Shown: piece by piece, positions 34,801 to 41,869 of the stretch
How positions within the stretch are numbered: position 1 is the first letter of the stretch
Layout of the letters: each line of letters starts with the position of its first letter
Source of the DNA: Ornithinibacillus scapharcae TW25
GTDB taxonomy: Bacteria; Bacillota; Bacilli; Bacillales; Amphibacillaceae
Assembly: GCF_000190475.1 (NCBI RefSeq)
Contig: NZ_AEWH01000057.1
Coordinates: 1-45,637, forward strand
Length of the DNA: 45,637 nt
Direction: 5' to 3'
Notes under the pieces: model-generated
What the model was told of the DNA's origin: nothing
The model's input: the letters and a program-made list of their open reading frames with translations, nothing else
Database searches by the model: none
Translations under genes and position numbers: made by a program

Positions 34801-37675
34801 TTTGATTGAAGATGAAATGCTAGCTTATTTAAAGCAAATTTTTTCTGAAGTACTTGAATTACCAATTGACTTCATTGTTCCAACTGAGAACTTCGAATCC
34901 TATGGTATTGACTCCATTCATATCAACCAAGTAAATAGACGTTTAGAAAAGGACTTTGGTACATTACCATCGACATTATTGTTTACTTATAAAAATTTAA
35001 AAACGCTCAGCAACTATTTTGTTGATAAGCAAAAAGAAAAATTAACTACGGTATTACTTCCAAGGGAGGCTCATACAGCGGTTGATCCTGTACATCAAAA
35101 CAAAGAGGCTAGTCCCCATTATACCGATCAAAAAGATAACAGTGAAAAACGTTTCGAAAGGGAACAGGATATTGCCATCATTGGCCTAAGTGGTAAATTT
35201 CCTAAAGCGGAGGACTTGGATGAGTTTATTAATAATTTGATACAAGATAGAGATTGTATTTCCGAGATTCCAAAGGATAGGTGGGATTACCAACAATACC
35301 CTGATGTTACCTGTAAATGGGGTGGATTTGTTAATGATGCAGATAAGTTTGATCCGCAGTTCTTTGGTATTTCACCAAGAAATGCAGCGTTTATGGATCC
35401 ACAGGAGCGACTATTCCTACAAGCTGTCTGGAGTTGTTTGGAGGATTCTGGCTATACACCGGAATCGTTAGGAGATCCAAATGATGAGGATTACCGTGGT
35501 AATGTAGCAGTTTATGCTGGAGTAACCTTTAATTCATACGGGTTGTATGGAGCAGCAGAAATGGAAAGAGGTAAATCGGTTCCAATAAATTCACAAATTT
35601 ACTCGGTTGCGAATAGAGTTTCCTATCTTCTTAATTTAAAAGGGCCAAGTTTATCCGTTGATACGGCATGTTCGTCTTCACTATATGCTATTCATCTAGC
35701 ATGCGAGAGTATTTTAAGAGAAGAATGTGAGTTGGCGATAGCGGGTGGTGTAAATCTTACCTTGCATCCTAGCAAGTATATAACGCTAGATTCGGCAAAG
35801 TTTTTAGCATCAGACGGTCATTGTCGAAGCTTTGGTGAGGGTGGTGACGGCTATGTACCTGGTGAAGGTGTCGGTGCAATCCTACTGAAACCTCTCTGGA
35901 AGGCTAAAAGGGACCAGGACCATATTTATGGCGTAATTAAAGGGTCCGCTGTAAATCATGATGGGAAAACAAATGGTTTTTCCGTACCAAATCCAGTTGC
36001 CCAGAAAGAAGTTATTAAGAAGGCTTTGAAAAAGGCAAATGTTGATCCAAGAACCATTAGCTATGTCGAAGCGCATGGAACAGGAACCTCTCTTGGGGAC
36101 CCGGTTGAAGTAACTGCCCTTACAGAGGCATACCGCATATACACCTCAGAAAAGCAATTTTGTTCCATTGGATCAGTCAAGTCGAATATAGGTCATTTAG
36201 AAGCTGCAGCTGGTATATCACAGGTTGCTAAAGTGCTTATGCAAATGAAACATAAAGTATTAGTTCCAAACAGATTAAATAGTGAACGGATCAACCCGAA
36301 CATTGATTTTTCCGAAACCCCATTTCGTGTTCAAACTAAGGTAGAAGAATGGAAAAAGCCTCAAATTGGTCAGGAAATCTATCCAAGGAGAACCGGTATT
36401 AGCTCGTTTGGTGTTGGTGGAGTAAACGTCCACATGATTCTTGAAGAGTATGAGGATGATAAGAGGTCTCCTAAAACGAAAAATCAAAAACCAATCATGA
36501 TTCCTTTGTCAGCAAAAAATGAAAATATGTTGTTACAATATGTAACCAAGTTCTATCACTATATACAATCAAGGATAGATGAAGGGGAAAACCCTTCAGG
36601 ACTTCCTGATATTAGAGATATGTCATTTACTCTACATATTGGCCGTGTCGCACATCCATATAGAGTGGCATTTGTCGCATCTGATTATCAGGAATTGAGG
36701 AACTTGATGGAATTGTATGTAAATAAAAATGGGGAGCTATCTGACAGTATCAAAGGAATAATAAAAGGAAAAGCTTTATCCGCTAGAGAGAAAGCAAGAC
36801 TTGGAAGGAATGCAATAGCTGAATCTAGTGATAGTTATGAACAGGGATATTATTGGGTACAAGGATATGATGTTAGCTTTCAGGAACAATATTTGGGTTA
36901 TCAGCCATACCGTGTTTCACTTCCAGTGTACCCTTACGAAAAGGAAAGATACTGGATGTATGATTCTACCAAAAACGAGGAGTCAACGGAATCTAGTTCC
37001 ACACTAAGAAGTGAAGAGGACACAAACGTTCCAGCTAGTAATCAGATAATAGATAATAGTCAACCTAGTGTGGTTGTCGTGAATGCCGTGCCTAATACAA
37101 GTAAAGATTGTAAAACAAAACCTAGTTTAGAAATTACAAATAAAAATAAACCAATAGATTCTATTGAAAAAAATAAAACCAATGGTACCGCTGATATGGA
37201 GTTTTTATATCAACTTGCTGATTCCTTTGAGGATGAACAGATTCCTATGATGATTAGCTATATTCAAGATATATTTGCCTCATTATTAGGGTTCACGGAA
37301 GGGAGATTACCAGATCCGGAACAAGGATTCTTTGAACTTGGTTTGGAATCAGTAGTCATTGCCGAGGGATATAATATGCTACAAAATAAGTTTGATTTAG
37401 AGCTAGATGATCAAGTTTTCTTCAACTACCCTAATATTATCGAACTATCTGAACATATTTTATCACAGTTAGATTTGGACCACCTTGCGTCCTTAATGGA
37501 AGAGGAGACTGCTGTTTCCTTGGAAATAGATAGTATAGAAGAAGAGCAAAATGAACATTTGTTAATAGAAGAAATGACCGAAACCAGTTCCGATGAAGCT
37601 ATAATGAACGAGCTTAACAATATGAACGAAAATGAATTATTAGCTTTGCTAGAGAGTGAACTCGCAAATGAATAA
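31868..37675 (+). CDS. Trans-AT PKS gene C, fragment 5: (KR end)-ACP / KS-pseudo-ACP-ACP / KS-ACP, C-terminus
   Basis: C-terminal part of gene C; its frame is coding from about 31700 (KR Tyr at 31751). Residues are counted from 31868. Order: KR end; ACP (GIES, Ser124; Glu replaces Asp); KS (Cys387, His522, His562); a nested pseudo-ACP with GLDT (position 744); the rest of the KS linker; ACP (GIDS, Ser1016); KS (Cys1268, His1403, His1443); linker; final ACP (GLES, Ser1828). The last two modules lack KR and DH, so they should leave beta-keto units unless enzymes act in trans. There is no thioesterase. The acidic, helical tail (NNMNENELLALLESELANE) resembles a C-terminal docking segment, suggesting transfer to another protein. 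Repaired, gene C would encode about 8,060 residues. Confidence 0.95.
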   Translation: MRVDNEKLEMMIDGMGMIPLSRENGVLAFEHGLNQKGSQFIVVNGEKNKISNALNAKTVNEDVTSDIEDNEIELENPTNNIEVSQEELLTHTENYLKQLVAEKTNIDLKRIRNDESFGKYGIESVTIMSMTKSMEDKMGALSKTLFFEYDTITELAQYLIHTKRELLEKMFGLEAKKNNNHIEKQNSMKIEKRPLVTASKSKATTKKSSLSVRLNTEANDEIAIIGVAGRYPMAEDLNQFWENLKRGKDCVTEIPDERWNHDLYYNAEKGTIGKTYSKWGSFVDDVDKFDAHFFSILPSEARFIDPQERLFLETTWNAIEDAGYSSNSLKGKKVGVYVGAMYGLYQLLETNQYGDKVSGRSSFASIANRVSYFFDFHGPSIALDTMCSSSLVALHQGCDSIRNGESEMVIAGGVNLALHPNKYVQLSMGNFVSSDGKCRSFGADGDGYVPGEGVGAVVLKPLNKAVADGDQIYGVIKGSAINSGGRTSGYTVPNPNAQGELIKDVLQKADIDPRTISYIEAHGTGTALGDPIEITGLTKAFNQYTEDQQYCSIGSVKSNIGHLESAAGIAALTKVLMQMKHKTLVPSIHSNHLNPFIDFTSTPFYVQQSLEEWKQPIVTTKYGKKLFPRRAGISAFGAGGANAHVIVEEYIQEEVPQTIDDDSPKLFILSAKNKNGLERYAEKLSLFLENYSSNKTIISSNTAQKVLDEASINLLIKEEVADLLSIKQADIANDLSFNDYGLDTYHLHNLYERLQDKLGVEINTEVVVHCSTVNSLTKYLCNEDRADDAYEFYEKDSMLEKDTSHTLLQNIAYTLQVGRDGMEERLTIIARNIDELKQGLLDFRLGNKDNPNVKHGNIKDYLEKFNALLNGEIIKEQVERYLIQKDLSKLAEFWIMGAPIGWKKMYKSQYPQRISLPTYPFEKESYWVMPIGSDNRLIYEPQESSTRMEVHKPLDNTPTIQQKQTNTSKIEVDVLDEHLIEDEMLAYLKQIFSEVLELPIDFIVPTENFESYGIDSIHINQVNRRLEKDFGTLPSTLLFTYKNLKTLSNYFVDKQKEKLTTVLLPREAHTAVDPVHQNKEASPHYTDQKDNSEKRFEREQDIAIIGLSGKFPKAEDLDEFINNLIQDRDCISEIPKDRWDYQQYPDVTCKWGGFVNDADKFDPQFFGISPRNAAFMDPQERLFLQAVWSCLEDSGYTPESLGDPNDEDYRGNVAVYAGVTFNSYGLYGAAEMERGKSVPINSQIYSVANRVSYLLNLKGPSLSVDTACSSSLYAIHLACESILREECELAIAGGVNLTLHPSKYITLDSAKFLASDGHCRSFGEGGDGYVPGEGVGAILLKPLWKAKRDQDHIYGVIKGSAVNHDGKTNGFSVPNPVAQKEVIKKALKKANVDPRTISYVEAHGTGTSLGDPVEVTALTEAYRIYTSEKQFCSIGSVKSNIGHLEAAAGISQVAKVLMQMKHKVLVPNRLNSERINPNIDFSETPFRVQTKVEEWKKPQIGQEIYPRRTGISSFGVGGVNVHMILEEYEDDKRSPKTKNQKPIMIPLSAKNENMLLQYVTKFYHYIQSRIDEGENPSGLPDIRDMSFTLHIGRVAHPYRVAFVASDYQELRNLMELYVNKNGELSDSIKGIIKGKALSAREKARLGRNAIAESSDSYEQGYYWVQGYDVSFQEQYLGYQPYRVSLPVYPYEKERYWMYDSTKNEESTESSSTLRSEEDTNVPASNQIIDNSQPSVVVVNAVPNTSKDCKTKPSLEITNKNKPIDSIEKNKTNGTADMEFLYQLADSFEDEQIPMMISYIQDIFASLLGFTEGRLPDPEQGFFELGLESVVIAEGYNMLQNKFDLELDDQVFFNYPNIIELSEHILSQLDLDHLASLMEEETAVSLEIDSIEEEQNEHLLIEEMTETSSDEAIMNELNNMNENELLALLESELANE
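33980..34230 (+). other. Nested pseudo-ACP domain 2 (GLDT, no serine) in a KS linker
   Basis: Second ACP-like insert at the same place in a KS linker as the one near 19.7 kb, ahead of IAYTLQVGRDGMEER. Features: a helix with VADLLSI, then YGLDT where (Y)GxDS is expected, then LYERLQDKLGVEI. The carrier serine is Thr (codon 34097-34099), so phosphopantetheinylation is unlikely. Two independent serine replacements (Ile and Thr) at one architectural position suggest that a non-carrier role is kept. Confidence 0.75.
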
Positions 37676-37785
37676 GCCAAGTAAACTAATATTCTAGTCA
37701 TTTGTCTTATGATATGGTCAGTGTCTCCATGAATTACTATGCTTATTCTATGATTGTTAATCTAATTGGAAGTAGAGGAATTGAA

Positions 37786-39066
37786 ATGAAAAAGATATTT
37801 ATGTTTGCTGGACAAGGTTGTCAGTATTATGGCATGGGAAAAGGCTTATATGAAAAAAACATTGATTTTAGAAGATTGGTAGATGAAGTAGATGAAGAAA
37901 TAGTACATCAAATAGATTTATCGGTACGGGATGTATTATTCGATAAAGGCAAAGATCGAAGTGAAGCATTCTTGCCTTTATTGCATACGAGTCTAGCTAT
38001 CTTTATGTATGAATACGCTGCCGCAAAAATGATGATGAATAACGGGATAATTCCGGATGGCATTATCGGAAGTAGTCTAGGTGAAATAAGTAGTGCAGTA
38101 GTTTCAAACATGATTGATATGAAAGAAGCGGTAAGATTAATCATACAGCAATCTAATCTAATTATGGAGAAAGCACCAGCTGGTGGGATGATAACGGTTT
38201 TTGACGATTCCTCTTTATTTTATAATCGAAACGATATCTTTCGAGATGTTGAACTAATATCGGTTAATCATCGGAAAAATTTCGTAGTTTCTGCAAATGA
38301 AGAACGGATTGAACAATTGGAAAAATTACTGAATGATAATCAGATTCTTCATTTCAAGCTCCCAGTTCAATATGCATTTCATTCAAGTGAGGTTGACGAT
38401 ATTCGTGAGGATTATCTTAATTTGGTTGAGGGTCTATCCATTAGAACTCCTAGATGTGACGTGTTTTCTTGTGTAACGGGTAAACCTCTAATAAATGTTA
38501 CACCTGACTATTATTGGAAGGTCCTAAGGGAGCCTATAAACTTTCAGGAATGTATTACCAACATGGATAGCAATGATTGTATTTATATTGATTTATCTCC
38601 AGACGGTGAGCTTGCTATGATGCTGAAGTATATCTTACCTAATGATGATAATGTGTTTAAAATTTCATCCATGTTTAATGTGGATATCGATGTCGTTAAA
38701 GTTATGAATGATATTAAGGAAAGAGGAGGCAAAAAGATGAAGGCATATGTTTTTCCAGGACAAGGGTCACAGGCTAAAGGAATGGGAGGTGAGCTTTTTG
38801 ATGAATTCGAAGAGCTTACGAGAAAGGCAAGTGAAATACTTGGATATTCCATCAAGGAACTTTGCCTCTATGATCCAGAAGACAAGTTGTCACAGACAGT
38901 TTATACACAACCAGCATTATATGTTGTAAGTGTGTTGTCCTATCTGAAAAAGCTTAAAGATGGAGAAGGTGAACCGAATTACTTAGCTGGACACAGTATT
39001 GGTGAATATGCAGCATTATTTGCATCTGGAGCCATAGACTTTGAAACAGGCTTAAAGCTACGTTAA
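37786..39066 (+). CDS. Acyl-hydrolase-like AT fused in frame to the N-terminal half of a malonyl AT
   Basis: The start ATG at 37786 is chosen because AGAGGA lies six bases before it and [11 protein letters not shown] is a normal AT N-terminus; an earlier ATG at 37702 has no site. AT1 (1-300): Ser97 in GSSLGE, His199 in AFHSS, and Gln at 122 where malonyl ATs have Arg (Ser+25). That Arg-to-Gln change is known from the proofreading acyl hydrolases of trans-AT clusters (PedC type), so AT1 probably removes stalled acyl chains from ACPs. AT2 starts at an internal ATG (38737) behind a perfect AGGAGG: FPGQGSQ, then Ser404 in GHSIGE. The frame is lost at 39061, and AT2 continues at 39083. Whether AT1 and AT2 are one protein or two coupled genes cannot be told from sequence. 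Confidence 0.93.
   Translation: MKKIFMFAGQGCQYYGMGKGLYEKNIDFRRLVDEVDEEIVHQIDLSVRDVLFDKGKDRSEAFLPLLHTSLAIFMYEYAAAKMMMNNGIIPDGIIGSSLGEISSAVVSNMIDMKEAVRLIIQQSNLIMEKAPAGGMITVFDDSSLFYNRNDIFRDVELISVNHRKNFVVSANEERIEQLEKLLNDNQILHFKLPVQYAFHSSEVDDIREDYLNLVEGLSIRTPRCDVFSCVTGKPLINVTPDYYWKVLREPINFQECITNMDSNDCIYIDLSPDGELAMMLKYILPNDDNVFKISSMFNVDIDVVKVMNDIKERGGKKMKAYVFPGQGSQAKGMGGELFDEFEELTRKASEILGYSIKELCLYDPEDKLSQTVYTQPALYVVSVLSYLKKLKDGEGEPNYLAGHSIGEYAALFASGAIDFETGLKLR
38724..38739 (+). promoter_or_regulatory. Internal ribosome binding site and likely start of the AT-ER protein
   Basis: AGGAGG (38724-38729) stands seven bases before the ATG at 38737, exactly where the AT2 domain begins ([10 protein letters not shown]). 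No stop separates it from AT1, so AT2-ER could be made both as part of a fused AT-AT-ER protein and as a separate AT-ER protein. Confidence 0.7.
39061..39061 (+). other. Frame break 7 in the AT gene (one extra base, probably C)
   Basis: The zero frame ends GLKLR then stop. Dropping the C at 39061 gives [20 protein letters not shown], the standard AT sequence containing the malonate-binding Arg. The break lies just before an A7 run but needs an extra base rather than a missing one. Confidence 0.85.
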
Positions 39067-39082
39067 AAAAAGAGGAGAACTA

Positions 39083-39769
39083 ATGTACCAAGCAACAGGT
39101 GGCCAAATGGCTGCTGTTGTGGGTTTAACAAAGGAGCAGGTTGAAAAAGTTTTAGAAGAAAACAACTTAACGGAAATCGATATTGCTAATTTAAATACAC
39201 CTACCCAAATAGTCATCGCTGGCTATAGTGAGGATATTCAAAAAGCTAGTGAAGCATTTACGAATCATCCTAATTGTTTTATGTATAAGGTTCTCAATGT
39301 TAGTGGAGCATTTCATTCAAGGTATATGCAACCAGCTATGGAAGAATTTACGGAGTATTTAAAACAATTTACATTTCAAGATTTAAGAATACCTGTTATA
39401 TCGAATACTTATGCTAGACCATATTCCAATTCAGAGATAATGGAAACTTTATCAAAACAGCTGGTATCATCTGTTCAATGGACAGACAGTGTTCGATATT
39501 TATTAATGAAGGACATTCAAGATATCATTTCAGTTGGTCCAGGCAGAGTTGTTCAGGGAATGGTAAATAGTATAATTCGAGAAGCAGAACCTATGAGCAT
39601 AGAAGAAGCAAACGTAATTCCTACTATAGAGAATCCGCTATGGAATAGAATAACTTCCTCTGAAAAAAACAGGAGGAGTTATCTAGTAATGAACAGACTG
39701 ATCAAAATTCAAATGCGATATTACCAGAGATGCTCGGTAATCCTAAATTTAAAGAGGAATATAATCTGA
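39083..39769 (+). CDS. Malonyl acyltransferase AT2, C-terminal half
   Basis: Continuation of AT2 after frame break 7; coding from about 39062. It contains YQATGGQMAAVVGL, the NTPTQIVIAG stretch and the catalytic His78 in GAFHS, a motif shared with FabD-type malonyl-CoA:ACP transacylases. Together with GHSIGE and the KKRGE Arg restored at the break, this supports a malonyl-specific AT that loads the AT-less modules. After PGRVVQGMV the true frame leaves this ORF at 39663-39669 for the enoyl reductase; the last 35 residues or so of this frame are not expected to be real. Confidence 0.9.
   Translation: MYQATGGQMAAVVGLTKEQVEKVLEENNLTEIDIANLNTPTQIVIAGYSEDIQKASEAFTNHPNCFMYKVLNVSGAFHSRYMQPAMEEFTEYLKQFTFQDLRIPVISNTYARPYSNSEIMETLSKQLVSSVQWTDSVRYLLMKDIQDIISVGPGRVVQGMVNSIIREAEPMSIEEANVIPTIENPLWNRITSSEKNRRSYLVMNRLIKIQMRYYQRCSVILNLKRNII
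39663..39669 (+). other. Frame break 8 between AT2 and ER at an A7C run
   Basis: The zero frame reads GAA AAA AAC AGG. In -1 it becomes EKKQEELSSNEQTDQNSNA and leads without a stop into the ER (ILPEMLGNPKFKEEYNLKY). A AAA AAC is a classic slippery heptamer and is in the right phase. It lies in the flexible linker between the two domains, so it could separate AT alone from AT-ER fusion, or be a homopolymer undercall. Confidence 0.85.
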
Positions 39770-41064
39770 AATATGCTTATACAATTGGTGGAATGTACAG
39801 AGGGATATCCGGAGAACGATTAGTAATTGCGGCTGGAAAGTCTGGATTGCTCGGTTTTTATGGGACAGTCGGTCAGGAATATTCCAAAATTGAAAATGCC
39901 ATTATCAATATCCAAAAAGCTCTACCACATGGTGAGCCATATGGATTTAATTTGTCAGCGGATTTAATTAATCCTGAAAGAGAAAATAAAATTTGTGAAT
40001 TATTTTTACAATATGGTGTAAGAACGATTGAAACTTCTGGTTATGTTACTATCACCAAGCCGTTGGTCAAATACCGAGTGAAGGGACTTACAACAAATAG
40101 TTTCGGTGATGTTGTGGTTCAAAATCGAATAATAGCCAAATTATCTAGACCAGAGGTTGCGGAATATTTTATGAGTCCACCTCCACAGAGAATAATCGAT
40201 AACCTATTACAAGAAGGAGAGATTACGGAAGAAGAAGCACGGCTATCAACCCGTATACCGATGGCAAGTGATATATGTGTCGCAGGTGATTCGGGTGGTC
40301 ATACAGATGCAGCCAATGGATTAGTAGTACTGCCATCTATCTTTCGATTAAGAAGTGAAATGATAGAAAAGTACGGTTATAGCCACGAAATTCGCCTTGG
40401 TGTTTCTGGGGGAATCGGGACACCGACTGCTGCTTCAGCTGCATTTATGATGGGGGCCGATTTTATTACTACAGGGTCTATTAATCAATGCTCTGTCGAA
40501 GCTGAGATAAGTAGTGTTGCGAAAGATATGATGAGTTCTATTAATGTTCAGGACACAGGTTATGCACCTGCATGGGATTTATATGAAACTAGTAGTAAGG
40601 TTCAAGTTTTGAAAAGGGGAACACTATACCAGGTTCGGAGTAATAAATTACACTCTATCTATACTAGTTATAATTCGTTAGATGATATTGATGAGAAAGT
40701 GAAAAAACAACTGGAAGAAAACTACTTTAAAAAGAGCTTGGAAGAAGTTTATCGAGAAGTGAAGCCTTATTTCGATTCGAAAGTGCTCGAGCAAGCTGAA
40801 CAAAACCCAAAATTGAAAATGGCCATCACGTTTAATTGGTACTATATTAAATCCGCACAATGGGCATTAGATGGAGAAGCGGATAATCAAACAGATTATC
40901 AGATATTATGTGGTTCCTCACTAGGGGCCTTTAATCAGTGGGTAAAGGGAACTAATATGGAAGACTGGAGAAATAGACATGTCGATAAGATAGGTATCAT
41001 GTTAATGAATGAAACGGCTACTCACCTTAATAACTATTGCAAAGGGATGTTAAACATACAATAA
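39730..41064 (+). CDS. Trans-acting FMN enoyl reductase (PfaD/FabK-like), C-terminal part of AT-ER
   Basis: About 444 residues of the PfaD-like, nitronate monooxygenase-related FMN enoyl reductase family, which reduces alpha-beta double bonds on selected ACP-bound intermediates in trans-AT pathways. Visible marks are the AAGKSGLLGFYG start of the barrel, the SGGHTDAANG segment, the phosphate-binding GVSGGIGTPTAA and the NQCSVEA stretch. The ATG at 39730 is probably internal, because reading through frame break 8 fuses this domain to AT2, as in the PksE-type AT-ER proteins. No PKS module here has its own ER, so any full reduction must come from this enzyme. The phosphopantetheinyl transferase gene follows 53 bases later. 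Confidence 0.95.
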   Translation: MLGNPKFKEEYNLKYAYTIGGMYRGISGERLVIAAGKSGLLGFYGTVGQEYSKIENAIINIQKALPHGEPYGFNLSADLINPERENKICELFLQYGVRTIETSGYVTITKPLVKYRVKGLTTNSFGDVVVQNRIIAKLSRPEVAEYFMSPPPQRIIDNLLQEGEITEEEARLSTRIPMASDICVAGDSGGHTDAANGLVVLPSIFRLRSEMIEKYGYSHEIRLGVSGGIGTPTAASAAFMMGADFITTGSINQCSVEAEISSVAKDMMSSINVQDTGYAPAWDLYETSSKVQVLKRGTLYQVRSNKLHSIYTSYNSLDDIDEKVKKQLEENYFKKSLEEVYREVKPYFDSKVLEQAEQNPKLKMAITFNWYYIKSAQWALDGEADNQTDYQILCGSSLGAFNQWVKGTNMEDWRNRHVDKIGIMLMNETATHLNNYCKGMLNIQ

Positions 41065-41117
41065 TTTTATACTTAATATCTTTGCTTCTAGGAATCTATG
41101 GAAGGATGTTTCATTTA

Positions 41118-41807
41118 ATGTCAGAAATATATGCATTAAATATTCATGAAGCTGTAGAAGATAAGGTTTACTGCGATTTGTTTCATGTGTTATCCGAAAC
41201 CCGGAAAGAGAAAACGAAGAAATACAAATTCGAAATTGATGCCAAACGAAGTATATGTGCTGAGGTACTAATAAGGTTCATCCTATGTCGTAAGTTCCAA
41301 ACATCATATTCTAATGTCGAAATTCTATTTCAATATAATCCGTACGGGAAACCATATATTGATGATATGGCAGGGCAGTATTTTAACATTTCGCATGGTG
41401 GTAATTGGGTCGTCTGTGCTTGGAGCGACAAAGAAATTGGAGTAGATGTGGATAGAATTAAGGATATTGACTTAGGAGTTGCCGAACATTACTTTAGTAA
41501 ATCGGAATATGAAGAACTTATTCAAAAAGATGGGGACGATAGACAAAGAAGATTTATGGATTATTGGACCCTGAAGGAAAGCTATGTAAAATACAAAGGC
41601 CGAGGATTATCTATCCCTTTAGATAGTATCAGCTTTCATTTCGAAAATGGGAAAGTATACTACAATAGCGAATCAGAGACAGATATTTATTTTCACATGT
41701 TAGATATAGACAAAGAACACAAGCTTGCCCTATGTTCTATGGATCCTGGACTGGAATCAATCCGTTTTATTTCTATAGGTGAAATATGGGAGACCCTTTG
41801 TCAGTAA
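41118..41807 (+). CDS. Sfp-type 4'-phosphopantetheinyl transferase
   Basis: Transfers phosphopantetheine from CoA to carrier-protein serines, here probably the thirteen intact PKS ACPs. Motifs: GVDVDRI near residue 109 (metal binding) and WTLKESYVKYKGRG from about 150 (WxxKEAxxK), with FNISHGG upstream. The length of 229 residues is normal for the Sfp group. I chose the ATG at 41118 (MSEIYALNI) with AAGGA 11 bases upstream; the ATG at 41106 is possible, and the open frame to 41037 overlaps the ER end and lacks a good site. It lies in the PKS operon between AT-ER and the HMG-CoA-synthase-like gene. Confidence 0.95.
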   Translation: MSEIYALNIHEAVEDKVYCDLFHVLSETRKEKTKKYKFEIDAKRSICAEVLIRFILCRKFQTSYSNVEILFQYNPYGKPYIDDMAGQYFNISHGGNWVVCAWSDKEIGVDVDRIKDIDLGVAEHYFSKSEYEELIQKDGDDRQRRFMDYWTLKESYVKYKGRGLSIPLDSISFHFENGKVYYNSESETDIYFHMLDIDKEHKLALCSMDPGLESIRFISIGEIWETLCQ

Positions 41808-41869
41808 TATTATATTGATTAGTTAGAAAAAGCTTTCAACAAAATTATCTTATGAAAGGATACTAAATT

